Made by a program: the position numbers and the translations under genes
Shown: piece after piece, positions 1-9,151 of the stretch
How the letters are laid out: each line of letters starts with the position of its first letter
How positions within the stretch are numbered: position 1 is the stretch's first letter
The notes under the pieces: model-generated
Seen by the model: the letters and a program-made list of their open reading frames with translations, nothing else
What the model was told of the DNA's origin: nothing
The model's database searches: none
DNA from: Oscillospiraceae bacterium
Lineage (GTDB): Bacteria > Bacillota > Clostridia > Oscillospirales > Oscillospiraceae
Direction: 5' to 3'
NCBI GenBank assembly: GCA_017538965.1
Contig: JAFYHU010000029.1
Coordinates: forward strand, 62,001-126,000
DNA: 64,000 nucleotides

Positions 1-4
1 CCTG

Positions 5-484
5 ATGCGGGAGCGTGTAGCGGAACCGAGTGAAGCCATGCGCAGGGAACAGGCTTGCCAGAAGAAACTGCTGATCGGCGGCTGGGCGGGATTTGGCATA
101 TGCATGCTGCCCGTTCTGCTGTATATGATAAACGGCAGTCACTTTCAGAACGGGGATCTCGAGGAAATGATCGGGGGCGTAGCCCTGCATGTGTTCCCCT
201 GGATTATTCTCGGTCTGGCCTGTCTCATAACGTCCGAGATTCTTCAGGGCAGGAGCATTCAGCGGGAGTATGATGCCGTCATGGAGCGCATCAAAGAGGA
301 AAAGGCCGCCGGGATCAAAGTGGACCCGAAGGAAAAGCAACTCGAAAAAAGCTGTACGCTGCTGCGGGTGATTCTGCTCGTTGTCGCTGTGGTGTTCATC
401 CTTGTCGGCATCCGCAACGGAAGCATGAACGCCGTCATCAATAAGGCGATCAGAATTTGTACGGAGTGTGTTGGCCTTGGATAA
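5..484 (+). CDS. Membrane protein with C-terminal CXXC motif (CD1871A-like), possibly 5'-truncated
   Basis: The 159-residue product has hydrophobic segments near residues 22-43, 58-78 and 118-138. It ends in a short tail carrying C-T-E-C, a CXXC pair as in the clostridial CD1871A family, which typically sits just upstream of polyferredoxin and thioredoxin genes. That is the arrangement here: the next gene overlaps its end by a few bases. A role in membrane-linked thiol or electron transfer is inferred. Family members I know of are much shorter, so about 100 N-terminal residues are extra. No in-frame stop is visible between base 1 and the ATG at 5, so the true start may lie outside the window. 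Confidence 0.6.
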   Translation: MRERVAEPSEAMRREQACQKKLLIGGWAGFGICMLPVLLYMINGSHFQNGDLEEMIGGVALHVFPWIILGLACLITSEILQGRSIQREYDAVMERIKEEKAAGIKVDPKEKQLEKSCTLLRVILLVVAVVFILVGIRNGSMNAVINKAIRICTECVGLG

Positions 485-2057
485 TTTGAAAGTTTCATGG
501 TGGGAATCCCACCGCCCGTCCAGGAGACGGCTGATTCAGCTCTACTGTGCCCTGCTCTACAACGCCCATATCAAGGGCTTTCTGGAGGGCGAGATCTATA
601 AGAGCAAAGTGCCCACAACAAAGGGAATCTGCGTTCCCGGTTTTAACTGCTATTCCTGCCCCGGGGCGGTCGGAGCCTGCCCGCTGGGCTCTCTGCAGAA
701 TGCCATCGGGACGACCAACAAGCAGATCGGTTTCTATGTTTTCGGAATCCTGATGCTCTACGGGTTGATTCTGGGCCGCACGATCTGCGGCTGGCTCTGC
801 CCTCTGGGACTCATTCAGGAGCTGCTGCACAAACTGCCGACGCCGAAGATCAGGAAGAGCCGTGTTACCCGCGCACTGTCCTATCTGAAATACATCATTC
901 TAGCGGTCTTTGCCATCGGGATTACGGCCTGGTACGGCATTGCCCATGGCGTGGCTCTGCCGGGCTTCTGCAAATACATCTGTCCCGCGGGCACATTCGA
1001 GGGTGCGATCATGCTGCTCTCGAATCCGAATAACGCCGGTGATTTCAGCATGCTGAATATCCTGTTCACGCGCAAGTTCGTCATCATGCTGATCATCGGC
1101 CTCGCCTGTGTATTCTGCTACCGCAGCTTCTGCCGCTTTCTCTGCCCGCTGGGCGCCATCTACGGTTTCTTCTGCAAACTTGCCGTTGTAGGCGTGAAAG
1201 TGGATACAACTCGCTGCAACGGCTGCGGTTCCTGCGTACGCAATTGTCAGATGGACGTCCGCCATGTGGGCGACCATGAATGCATCCACTGTGCCAAATG
1301 TATGGATGTCTGCAATCAGAAGGCGATTAGTCTGAAAGCGGGCAGGTTTACATTGAAAGCGCCCGCCGGCGGCTGCACCGATGACAGACCCGATGCAGAA
1401 TCAAAGCGAAAGAAGATTGAAAAAATCGCCTGGGGCATTGCCCTTGCCGTGCTCTGCTTTGCCCTGCTTTGGTACAATGTGCTTGATCCCAATATTAAGA
1501 AGAAGACGAAAGAACCCGCATCACAGCCGCCCATTGAAACGACAGCGGAGACTCCGGCTGCGGCGAATGATGAATCGGCCGTGGAGCAGCCGGCAGCAGA
1601 AGACTGGAGCAGCGACGCGCCGCTCGGCTGTGAAGTCGGCAATCAGCTGCCCAATTTCAGCATCGAGTGCCTGGACGGCTCCGTATTTACCCTGTCGGAG
1701 ACGCGCGGAAAGCCGGTGTTCATCAATCTGTGGGCGACCTATTGCGGCCCCTGCGTCAAGGAACTGCCGCATTTCAGCGAGCTCTATAAAGAGCATGAGG
1801 GTGACATTGCCATGCTTGCGCTGCACTCGGATATTGTTGCCGACGATCCGGCCGAGTACCTGGAAGAATTCGGCAGCGACTGGGTTATGCCTTTTGCCGT
1901 CGAGACGGATGACGAAGAGATCTGGGACCTCGTGGGCGGCACGACCGCCATGCCGCAGACCATCGTCCTGAACCGTCACGGCGAGGTCATTTACAACCAG
2001 CGCGGTTCCGTGACTGCCGAGATGCTGGAAGAGCTGTACGAACAGGCTGCGGAATAA
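477..2057 (+). CDS. Membrane polyferredoxin (NapH/CcoG-like) fused to a TlpA-like thioredoxin domain
   Basis: The N-terminal half has several membrane helices with cysteine clusters typical of NapH-type 4Fe-4S membrane proteins (C-G-W-L-C-P, C-R-F-L-C-P). Two ferredoxin motifs follow at about residues 240-285 (CNGCGSCVRNC and CIHCAKCMDVC). After another helix near 320-340 and a Pro/Glu/Ala-rich linker (about 350-385), the C-terminal 140 residues form a TlpA/ResA-like thioredoxin fold with the active site W-A-T-Y-C-G-P-C. Electrons probably pass from the cytoplasm through FeS clusters to an extracytoplasmic thioredoxin; this is inferred. In relatives these parts are often separate genes. Start choice: a GGAG at 463-466 lies 10 bases before TTG 477; GTG 468 is the longest possible start. 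It overlaps the preceding stop. Confidence 0.8.
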   Translation: MDNLKVSWWESHRPSRRRLIQLYCALLYNAHIKGFLEGEIYKSKVPTTKGICVPGFNCYSCPGAVGACPLGSLQNAIGTTNKQIGFYVFGILMLYGLILGRTICGWLCPLGLIQELLHKLPTPKIRKSRVTRALSYLKYIILAVFAIGITAWYGIAHGVALPGFCKYICPAGTFEGAIMLLSNPNNAGDFSMLNILFTRKFVIMLIIGLACVFCYRSFCRFLCPLGAIYGFFCKLAVVGVKVDTTRCNGCGSCVRNCQMDVRHVGDHECIHCAKCMDVCNQKAISLKAGRFTLKAPAGGCTDDRPDAESKRKKIEKIAWGIALAVLCFALLWYNVLDPNIKKKTKEPASQPPIETTAETPAAANDESAVEQPAAEDWSSDAPLGCEVGNQLPNFSIECLDGSVFTLSETRGKPVFINLWATYCGPCVKELPHFSELYKEHEGDIAMLALHSDIVADDPAEYLEEFGSDWVMPFAVETDDEEIWDLVGGTTAMPQTIVLNRHGEVIYNQRGSVTAEMLEELYEQAAE

Positions 2058-2068
2058 GCGTCCGTCGT

Positions 2069-2108
2069 AAAAAGGGTTGCTGTCCTGAACCGGCCGGCAA
2101 TCCTTTTT
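2069..2108 (+). terminator. Rho-independent terminator after the redox pair
   Basis: AAAAAGGGTTGC (2069-2080) pairs with GCAATCCTTTTT (2097-2108) with one mismatch. The run of T follows directly. It begins 11 bases after the preceding stop codon. Confidence 0.75.
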
Positions 2109-2109
2109 A

Positions 2110-2138
2110 TTGCAAATCTCCCGGGCATGTCATATAAT
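2110..2138 (+). promoter_or_regulatory. Sigma-A-type promoter for the MscS-family gene
   Basis: TTGCAA at 2110-2115 and TATAAT at 2133-2138 are separated by 17 bases. The downstream gene has AAGGAG before its ATG at 2177. Confidence 0.7.
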
Positions 2139-2176
2139 ACTTTCAATTCTTATCTATCCCCTTTAAGGAGACTGCC

Positions 2177-5128
2177 ATGAAACACCCAAAGAGAAAACTG
2201 ATCGGAGGAATTCTCCTTCTTCTTGTTCTGACAGGGCTCTTCGGAGGCTTTCTCCTGATTTCCAACGCCGGCGGCACCATCACGCACAGAATGGAAACCC
2301 GGGCGTCGATGATCAAGGCCGTGAACGAGTCCCTGGAGAACGATCTTCAGCTGTCTCTGAATGTTGGCGCATCCATCATGGAAAAAAACAGAGAGCGGCT
2401 CTTTCTGAGTGCCGCTGCCTGCCGAAAGGTCCTGGAAGCTGACTGGGACGGGAATCCCATGGCTTTTCTGGACGGTGCCGTCATCACGGCGACGAGAAAC
2501 GGAATCCGCTGTCCGGATGGCTTTCCCGCGGATCTGATCATCGATGCCGACGCGCTTACAGAGAAAACCGGAATTTTCTATACCTTGTCTCCCGGGGCCG
2601 AGAGCGATTCTGATCTGTTATACGCGGTCTATTATTATCGGCTCGACGAAGGTGTCTGGTTTGTCGAATGGGAGAAATACGAGAACCTTGATCAGCGGAT
2701 GAACGAGCTTTACGATTTCCGCAGGAGCTTTACCGGTATTGAGAAGGCGTTCAACACGGAACTCGTGCTCATTTTAGCCGCGCCAGATGAAAACGGCGGA
2801 CACCCGTTGTTCTACAAATCGGATTCTCTGCCCGAAGCTGCGACAGCGGAAGATCTCGGCATCACCGGCGAGATGCTCGCCAAATCATTTTCCGCCTCGG
2901 AGGAGCTGACCCCCGAGGCCCTTGCCGATGTTTACCAGACGATCATCATCGACGGCCAGCCCTATGAGGTTTTCTTCCGTCAGCTGGACGGCTCTGTCAT
3001 ATCGGATGTCACCGTGGCCTACCTGACCCCCTTCGAGGACACGAAAGAAGAGATTACGGAGCAGATGGCGATCCTGCTTGTCGTCTTTTTCGCCATCGGC
3101 ATTGTGTTCATGGTCTGGCTGTTTTCTGTGCTTATGCTTGTCCGCCGGCATACGCTGAACGAAAGACAGAGGAAGGACTATAGCTTCGGAACCTGCTGGC
3201 GCAGAATTTTCGGGATTCTCGGTGCCGCCGCGGCGATCATTCTGGCGGTATCCGCTCTGATGCTCTCCCTCTCCCGCCTGTTTTCCGTTTACCGGCAGGT
3301 GGACACCTCCCTCCTCGCTCTTTACCAGCGGATTGAGGAAAACGCGGATCAGCCCCGCGTGACGGAGGCCGTAAACAAGGAAACCTACGAGGGCTTTGCC
3401 GCCTTGACGGCAGAACTCTTCACGGAATATCCCGACCTGTTCACGGCCGACGACCTCCAGACCTTCTGCGACATCATCGAGGCCGACTACATCATGCTTT
3501 TTGATTCCCGCGGGGATGAGATTCTGACCAATTCCCGCTATGTGGGTTTACATCTCGGCAAGGATCCTTCCTCCGCCACCTATGATTTCCGTCTGCTGCT
3601 GAACGGTGTTCCCATGATCACGCATGATCTCATGACCGATGAGCAAACCAATCTGACCAATTTCATGATCGGCGCATGTGTCGGCGACCCGGAGAAAGGC
3701 GGGCACTACGGCGCACTGCTGATGGCCGTTCCGAAGGATCGGATCGTCGGCAGGGAGGCGGAGCTTGAGGAAAACATCATGGCCTCTCTCGTATCCGACG
3801 GAATGCTTGTCTTCTCTGTGGATCGGGAAAGCGGCGTGATCCTGAACGCGAGTGACCGCAAGCTGATCGGAAACAGCGCGGTCGACCTCGGTCTGCCGGA
3901 AGCCGCTCTTCGGAACGGATTTCAGGATTCCTTCAAACTCAACGGCCTGTCCTTCTACGGAAAAAATGAAGAGCTCAACGGCATTCTCTATTTCTCTGCC
4001 GCAGAAAGCAGCCATATTTACGGCAATGTTCTGACCCTGTCTCTGCTTTCTGCGCTGGTGTCCTTCTTCCTTCTTCTGATTTTTGCGCTGTACATGATGT
4101 ACGGATACCGAAAAGAGTTTGAGGAATACGCTTCCGTGGGCGCGCTGCTGGAGGATCCCGTGAACGAGGTCAGGCTCTCTGCCGGCGGCCGGAAGCGTTC
4201 GATGGACCCCTCCGCACGCTGGAAGCCGGAAAAGCCGGAAAACGATGTGTATCTGCCCCGACGCAATGCGTCTCTCGCCGCCCGGATTCTTCTCATTCTC
4301 TGTGTCGCCTGGATCGGCTTCCGGCTCCTTTCCGGCGGGACAAATGCCTCTCTGTTCAGCTTTATTATTCGGGGCCAGTGGACAAAAGGCTTCAACCTCT
4401 TTGCCTTTACCGGCATTTTCATTCTGCTGGCGGAAGTGGCGGTCGCCGTCACCCTGCTCAGGTTTTTTATTCAGATTCTGAGCAATGCCTTCGGTACCCG
4501 CGGGGAAACCGTCTGCCGTCTTCTGCTGAATCTTCTGAGTTACGGCGGCATCATCGTCTTCGTCTACTTCGCGCTCTATGATCTTGGATTCTCTCCCGGC
4601 ACCCTGTTGGCTTCTCTCGGCCTGCTGTCCTTTGCGGTCTCGCTGGGCGCGAAGGATCTGGTAACGGATATTCTCGCCGGTCTTTCGATCGTGTTTGACG
4701 GTGAGTATCAGGTCGGCGACATTATTGAAGTCGGCGGCTATCGCGGAGAGGTGCTCGAGATCGGCGTCCGCACGACCAAGCTGGAAGGCCGCGGCGGCAA
4801 TATCAAAATCATCGGAAACCGGGATGTTAAAAACGTCGTCAATATGACCCGCAAGAATTCCTGGTATCCGCTGGACATCAGCATTTCCGCAGACCAGTCG
4901 CTCGAAAACATCGAAAAGATGCTCAGGGAACAGCTGCCCCATATCGGAGAGGCAATCCCCGAAATCATCAGCGGCCCGTATTACAAGGGCGTCATTGCCA
5001 TCGGCAAGGGAAGCATCACTCTTTCCATCATCGCCGAGTGCAGCGAGGCCGATTATCACGTGGTCCAGCGGGCATTGAACCGTTCCATTCAGGAACTCTA
5101 CGCGGAAAAAGGAATAAAAATCCTGTGA
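2177..5128 (+). CDS. Large MscS-family mechanosensitive channel with two extracytoplasmic sensor-like domains
   Basis: The 983-residue protein has a canonical MscS core near the C-terminus: a pore-helix region rich in Ala/Gly (about 810-840), then the conserved beta domain with GDIIEVGGYRGEV and a helical C-terminus. Everything before residue 690 is additional. A first helix (about 10-30) is followed by a large outside domain (31-295), two helices (about 297-322 and 345-365), a second outside domain (370-613) with Cache-like character (a 'LFDSRGDEILTNS' stretch), another helix (615-640) and a cytoplasmic linker. MscS channels of the small type are about 290 residues. The layout suggests gating or modulation by an external ligand in addition to tension; this is inference. 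It is monocistronic, between its own promoter and a terminator. Confidence 0.8.
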   Translation: MKHPKRKLIGGILLLLVLTGLFGGFLLISNAGGTITHRMETRASMIKAVNESLENDLQLSLNVGASIMEKNRERLFLSAAACRKVLEADWDGNPMAFLDGAVITATRNGIRCPDGFPADLIIDADALTEKTGIFYTLSPGAESDSDLLYAVYYYRLDEGVWFVEWEKYENLDQRMNELYDFRRSFTGIEKAFNTELVLILAAPDENGGHPLFYKSDSLPEAATAEDLGITGEMLAKSFSASEELTPEALADVYQTIIIDGQPYEVFFRQLDGSVISDVTVAYLTPFEDTKEEITEQMAILLVVFFAIGIVFMVWLFSVLMLVRRHTLNERQRKDYSFGTCWRRIFGILGAAAAIILAVSALMLSLSRLFSVYRQVDTSLLALYQRIEENADQPRVTEAVNKETYEGFAALTAELFTEYPDLFTADDLQTFCDIIEADYIMLFDSRGDEILTNSRYVGLHLGKDPSSATYDFRLLLNGVPMITHDLMTDEQTNLTNFMIGACVGDPEKGGHYGALLMAVPKDRIVGREAELEENIMASLVSDGMLVFSVDRESGVILNASDRKLIGNSAVDLGLPEAALRNGFQDSFKLNGLSFYGKNEELNGILYFSAAESSHIYGNVLTLSLLSALVSFFLLLIFALYMMYGYRKEFEEYASVGALLEDPVNEVRLSAGGRKRSMDPSARWKPEKPENDVYLPRRNASLAARILLILCVAWIGFRLLSGGTNASLFSFIIRGQWTKGFNLFAFTGIFILLAEVAVAVTLLRFFIQILSNAFGTRGETVCRLLLNLLSYGGIIVFVYFALYDLGFSPGTLLASLGLLSFAVSLGAKDLVTDILAGLSIVFDGEYQVGDIIEVGGYRGEVLEIGVRTTKLEGRGGNIKIIGNRDVKNVVNMTRKNSWYPLDISISADQSLENIEKMLREQLPHIGEAIPEIISGPYYKGVIAIGKGSITLSIIAECSEADYHVVQRALNRSIQELYAEKGIKIL

Positions 5129-5135
5129 ACCGACG

Positions 5136-5173
5136 ACAAAACACCCCTGCCGAAACAGGCAGGGGTGTTTTGT
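5136..5173. terminator. Bidirectional terminator between the mscS-like gene and cysS
   Basis: A 16-bp perfect stem (5136-5151 with 5158-5173) and a 6-base loop, with A-rich and T-rich ends on opposite sides. It can stop both the rightward channel gene and the leftward cysS operon. Confidence 0.85.
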
Positions 5174-5186
5174 CAAGGCAGAACAA

Positions 5187-6647
5187 TTATACGCGTTTCC
5201 AGCGGACGCCGTTGGGGATATCGGTCAGTTCGATGCCCTGGGCCTTCAGCTCGTCACGGATCCGGTCGGCAAGGGCAAAGTCCTTCGCCTTCTTGGCTGC
5301 GCGGCGGGCTTCGATCTTTTCGCTGATGGCGGGGTCCTCCACGCCGTCTTCGGCGATGATGCTGAAGCCGGAACCGGCAGCGGGCGCTGCCGCCTGACGG
5401 CTGAGTTCTTCGCGCTTTCTGTCGGCTTTCTCGATGAGACTGAGGCTCAGCACCCGGTCAAAGTCCTGAATCAGCGCCAGCTTGGTGGCGTCGTTGGCCT
5501 TGACCTTCAGCGCGTCATACAGCGAGGTCACAGCCAGAGAGGTGTTCAGGTCGTTGTCCATGGCGGCTTTGAACTTCTCGGCCTGCGCCGCGAAGACTTC
5601 TTCGTCGACGGGACCGTCGACGGGCTTCAGCGCGGCAATCCGGGCGATCAGCTTCTGATAGGCAAGCTGCGCGTTGTCCAGGTTCTCCCAGGTGAAGACA
5701 AGGGCTTTGCGGTAGTGACTCTGCAGGCAGAAGAAGCGGTAGCTGAGCGGATCATAGCCTTTCTGCTCCAGCAGGGAAACGGTCAGAAATTCGCCGGACG
5801 ACTTGGACATCTTGCCGGTCTGGGTGTTCAGATGCAGCACGTGCATCCACCAGTTGCACCACTTGTGTCCGAGATAGGACTCCGACTGGGCAATCTCGTT
5901 GGTATGGTGCGGGAAGGCGTTGTCAATGCCGCCGCAGTGAATGTCAAGATCTTCGCCCAGATGCTTCATCGAGATGCCCGAGCATTCAATATGCCAGCCG
6001 GGATAGCCGACGCCCCAGGGCGAATTCCATTTCAGCGCCTGGTCCTCGAACTTGGACTTGGTAAACCAGAGCACGAAGTCGTTCCGGTTGCGCTTGTTGG
6101 GATCCTCTTCCACGCCTTCGCGCACGCCGACATCCAGGTCCTCGGCGCTGAAGTCATTGAAGATATAATAGCGCTCCAGCTTCGAAGTGTCGAAATAGAC
6201 ATTGCCGCCGGCGAAATAGGCATAGCCGGTATCCATCAGCTTGGTGATGATGCGGATATAGTCGTCGATGCAGTTGGTTGCGGGCTCCACCACGTCCGGC
6301 GTCTTGATATTCAGCTTCGCGCAGTCCGAAAAGAAGGCGTCGGTATAGAATTTGGCGATCTCCATGACCGACTTGTGCTCGCGCTTGGCGCCCTTGAGCA
6401 TCTTGTCTTCGCCTTCATCGGCATCGGAAGTCAGGTGGCCGACGTCGGTGATGTTCATGACGCGCTTGACGGGATATCCGAGATAACGCAGGTATTTCTC
6501 AAGGACATCCTCCATGATATACGAGCGCAGGTTTCCGATGTGGGCATAGTGATACACGGTGGGACCGCAGGTGTACATCTTGACGATATCCGGATGGTTG
6601 GGAACAAAGAGTTCTTTTTTACGGCTTGCAGAATTGTAGAGATACAT
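5187..6647 (-). CDS. cysS: Cysteinyl-tRNA synthetase
   Basis: Charges tRNA-Cys with cysteine in the cytoplasm. The 486-residue length is normal. The class I signature appears as H-I-G-N near residue 36, preceded by the zinc cysteine in Y-T-C-G-P-T. Further zinc ligands are in W-H-I-E-C-S and H-H-T-N-E, and the KMSKS loop is intact (GKMSKSSGEFLTV). The C-terminal basic region ends in D-I-P-N-G-V-R-W, typical of the family. It is the last gene of the long leftward run, 15 bases after pgsA, and ends at a shared bidirectional terminator. Confidence 0.97.
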   Translation of the reverse strand: MYLYNSASRKKELFVPNHPDIVKMYTCGPTVYHYAHIGNLRSYIMEDVLEKYLRYLGYPVKRVMNITDVGHLTSDADEGEDKMLKGAKREHKSVMEIAKFYTDAFFSDCAKLNIKTPDVVEPATNCIDDYIRIITKLMDTGYAYFAGGNVYFDTSKLERYYIFNDFSAEDLDVGVREGVEEDPNKRNRNDFVLWFTKSKFEDQALKWNSPWGVGYPGWHIECSGISMKHLGEDLDIHCGGIDNAFPHHTNEIAQSESYLGHKWCNWWMHVLHLNTQTGKMSKSSGEFLTVSLLEQKGYDPLSYRFFCLQSHYRKALVFTWENLDNAQLAYQKLIARIAALKPVDGPVDEEVFAAQAEKFKAAMDNDLNTSLAVTSLYDALKVKANDATKLALIQDFDRVLSLSLIEKADRKREELSRQAAAPAAGSGFSIIAEDGVEDPAISEKIEARRAAKKAKDFALADRIRDELKAQGIELTDIPNGVRWKRV

Positions 6648-6662
6648 AGAAAACGCTCCTTC

Positions 6663-7208
6663 TCAATCGACGCGGCGGAACACGTCGCGGTTTTTCCAAA
6701 AGTATTCGATACCGGAATAAACGGTGGTGATCAGAATGACGGCCGTGCTGATCTGCGCGATGAAATCCGGGGCCGAGTCCCAGGGCTCGGGCGGACCGAT
6801 CAGCAGCATCAGACAGAGGCAGATCATCGTGGCAGCGGTCTTGATTTTGCCGGACCAGGCGGCGGCAATGACCCGACCCTGTTCGATGGCGACCAGACGC
6901 ATGCCTGAAACGGCAAACTCCCGCAGCAGCACAATGGCCAGCGCCCAGCCGGGTATACGGCCGACCTCGACAAAATAACACATGGCAGCCAGAACGAGAA
7001 TCTTGTCGGCCAGCGGATCCATGAATTTGCCGAAATCCGTAATCTGGCGATAACGGCGGGCGATATAGCCGTCGACCATGTCTGTCAGACTTGCCAGAAG
7101 AAAGACGATCAGCGCCGGAATCCGCAGCCCGCCGTAGCAGAGCAGCAGAAAGACGGGAACAAGCAGAATCCGGAAGACGGTGATCTTGTTTGCGGTCGTG
7201 CTCAACAT
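6663..7208 (-). CDS. pgsA: CDP-diacylglycerol-glycerol-3-phosphate 3-phosphatidyltransferase
   Basis: Makes phosphatidylglycerol phosphate from CDP-diacylglycerol and glycerol-3-phosphate at the membrane. The 181-residue protein carries the CDP-alcohol phosphotransferase motif D-x2-D-G-x2-A-R-x8-G-x3-D-x3-D (DMVDGYIARR, then GKFMDPLADK) near residues 40-70, plus several hydrophobic helices. Its start overlaps the end of rimO by 7 bases, and cysS follows 15 bases later, so the three are probably co-transcribed. A rimO-pgsA pairing is common in Firmicutes. Confidence 0.95.
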   Translation of the reverse strand: MLSTTANKITVFRILLVPVFLLLCYGGLRIPALIVFLLASLTDMVDGYIARRYRQITDFGKFMDPLADKILVLAAMCYFVEVGRIPGWALAIVLLREFAVSGMRLVAIEQGRVIAAAWSGKIKTAATMICLCLMLLIGPPEPWDSAPDFIAQISTAVILITTVYSGIEYFWKNRDVFRRVD

Positions 7209-8533
7209 CGCGTTGCCTCCTCACAGAGTTTGCCGTACAGGATGCCGTTCTCGGCACGGCAGATCCGGACCGGCTGAATCTCTCCCGGACGGCAGCGGCC
7301 GGAGATACAGACGAAGGAGTCAATCTCCGGCGAATCGGCATAGCTGCGGCCGATCCAGCAGGCTTCCTCTTCATCATACCGTTCGATCAGGATCGGCAGC
7401 GTTCTGCCGACCTGTTTTTCGGCAAAGGCATCCAGAAATTCTCCCTGAAGCTGCAGAATCCGATCGGCGCGCTGCGCCGCCGTTTCCGCGTCAACGTGAG
7501 TCATCTCGGCAGCGGGCGTGCCCTCCTCCGGGGAGAAGGGGAATACGCCGGCCCGCTCGATTTTGGCCTCCCGCAGGAAGAGGCAGAGTTCTTCAAACTC
7601 TTCTTCTCCCTCGCCGGGAAGCCCGGTGATCAGGCTGGTCCGCAGGACCAGACCGGGAATGCGCTCCCGCAGCGTTTTCAGCAGGGCGCGGATCTCGTCG
7701 CCGGAGCCGTGCCGGTTCATGCGGCGGAGAATCTCATTGTTGATATGCTGGATCGGAATGTCCAGATATTTCAGAATCTTCGGGTTCTGTGCGATCTCGT
7801 CAATCAGTTCGTCGTCAAACTGATCGGGGTAGAGATAGTGCAGACGGATCCACTGAATTCCTTCGATCGCGAAAAGCCGCCGGCAGAGATCACTGAGACA
7901 TCGCCTGCCGTAACGGTCCGTCCCGTAGCGGGTGATGTCCTGCGCGATGACGATGAGTTCTTTGATCCCTGCTTCCGCAAGACCTTCCGCCTCGCGGACG
8001 ACCGCATCCATATCGCGGGAGCGGTAGCGCCCACGGATATAGGGGATGGCACAGAAAGCACAGAAGTTGTCGCAGCCTTCGGCAATCCGAAGCCAGGCCC
8101 AGCCCGGCCCTGTCGATACAACGCGGGGAATCTCGTCCACGGGAGCGCTGCTGTCAAGGAAAGAACGAAACGGTCTGTGTTCAAGAACCGCTTCCGCCGC
8201 ACGGACAATCTCGCCGAAGCTGCCGACGCCGAGCACGGCGTCAATCTCCGGCAGCTCCTGCTGGATTTCCTTCTGATAGCGCTCGGAAAGACAGCCGGTG
8301 ACGATGATGGCCCCGAGCCGGCCTTCCGCCTTCAGCGCGGCGTGCTCCAGAATGCAGTCGATCGCTTCGGATTTGGCCGCGTCGATGAAGCCGCAGGTGT
8401 TAATGACGGCAAAATCCGCGCCGTCGGCGTCCGGAACGTTCCGGAAACCTGCCTCCTGCAGGAGAAAGAGCATCTGCTCGCTGTTGACAAGATTCTTTGC
8501 GCAGCCGAGAGAAGTCAGTGCAAATGTCGGCAA
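7202..8533 (-). CDS. rimO: Ribosomal protein S12 methylthiotransferase RimO
   Basis: Adds a methylthio group to an aspartate of ribosomal protein S12, using radical SAM chemistry and a second FeS cluster. The N-terminal MTTase domain starts S-L-G-C-A-K-N-L-V-N-S-E. The radical SAM triad is in EGCDNFCAFCAIP near residue 140, and a TRAM-like C-terminus follows. Length (443) is normal. Translation appears to start at TTG 8533: the N-terminus fits the family and AGGAGGG lies 7 bases upstream. The end overlaps pgsA by 7 bases. Confidence 0.93.
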   Translation of the reverse strand: MPTFALTSLGCAKNLVNSEQMLFLLQEAGFRNVPDADGADFAVINTCGFIDAAKSEAIDCILEHAALKAEGRLGAIIVTGCLSERYQKEIQQELPEIDAVLGVGSFGEIVRAAEAVLEHRPFRSFLDSSAPVDEIPRVVSTGPGWAWLRIAEGCDNFCAFCAIPYIRGRYRSRDMDAVVREAEGLAEAGIKELIVIAQDITRYGTDRYGRRCLSDLCRRLFAIEGIQWIRLHYLYPDQFDDELIDEIAQNPKILKYLDIPIQHINNEILRRMNRHGSGDEIRALLKTLRERIPGLVLRTSLITGLPGEGEEEFEELCLFLREAKIERAGVFPFSPEEGTPAAEMTHVDAETAAQRADRILQLQGEFLDAFAEKQVGRTLPILIERYDEEEACWIGRSYADSPEIDSFVCISGRCRPGEIQPVRICRAENGILYGKLCEEATRC

Positions 8534-8548
8534 AATGAATCCCTCCTG

Positions 8549-9151
8549 TCAGTCAGCGCGGCGAAATTTTTGAAAAGCAGCGCGGATTTCCTCCCAGGAA
8601 TAACCGCGCCGCAGCAGGGCAGCACTGAGTTTCTGTACTTCTTTCCGGTCCTCCGGGTTTTTCAGGCGCTTCTGCAGAAACGCGTCGATCTGTTCGCCGG
8701 GTTCCGAAATTTCCTCCAGCGCGTCTTCCCAGAGCTCGCGGGGAAGCCCGCGCCGGGAGAGCTCGGACCGGATCCGCTGAGCGCCGTAGCCTTTCAGAGA
8801 ATAGTGGCGGACGACGGAACCGGCATAGCCTGCGTCGTCCAGATATCCGTGATCTGCGAGCCAGGCGATGGCCGCCTCCGCGGCCTCCGCGCTCTCGCCT
8901 TTTCGGATCAGTTTATCGCGCAGTTCCTTCTGCGAGTGCATGCGCTGCGACAGAAGCAGAAGGGCATGATCCCGCGCGGCCGCCAGGTCGGTCTTTTCCC
9001 GGAGAAGCTTCAGCTCCGCCTCGTCGAGGTCTTTCCCCGCATAGAGGCGCAGCTCCGTCACGACCCCGAGGGTCGACGGAATTTCTTCTCCGTCCTCCAG
9101 AATCAGTGTAACGCGTTCTGAGCCCTTCTGCTTCAGGGAGCGGAGAATCAT
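8549..9151 (-). CDS. recX: RecA regulator RecX
   Basis: Small helical repeat protein that modulates RecA filaments. The 200-residue sequence shows the RecX pattern, with a conserved '[16 protein letters not shown]' helix near 105-120 and a second repeat ending in '[11 protein letters not shown]'. Its ATG overlaps the recA stop codon (ATGA at 9148-9151), the usual coupled arrangement, so it is co-translated with recA. RimO follows after 15 bases. Confidence 0.92.
   Translation of the reverse strand: MILRSLKQKGSERVTLILEDGEEIPSTLGVVTELRLYAGKDLDEAELKLLREKTDLAAARDHALLLLSQRMHSQKELRDKLIRKGESAEAAEAAIAWLADHGYLDDAGYAGSVVRHYSLKGYGAQRIRSELSRRGLPRELWEDALEEISEPGEQIDAFLQKRLKNPEDRKEVQKLSAALLRRGYSWEEIRAAFQKFRRAD

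Noticed and set aside
3548-5176. Open frame of about 540 codons on the minus strand
   Set aside because: Opposite the MscS core; it crosses the terminator and has no plausible start.
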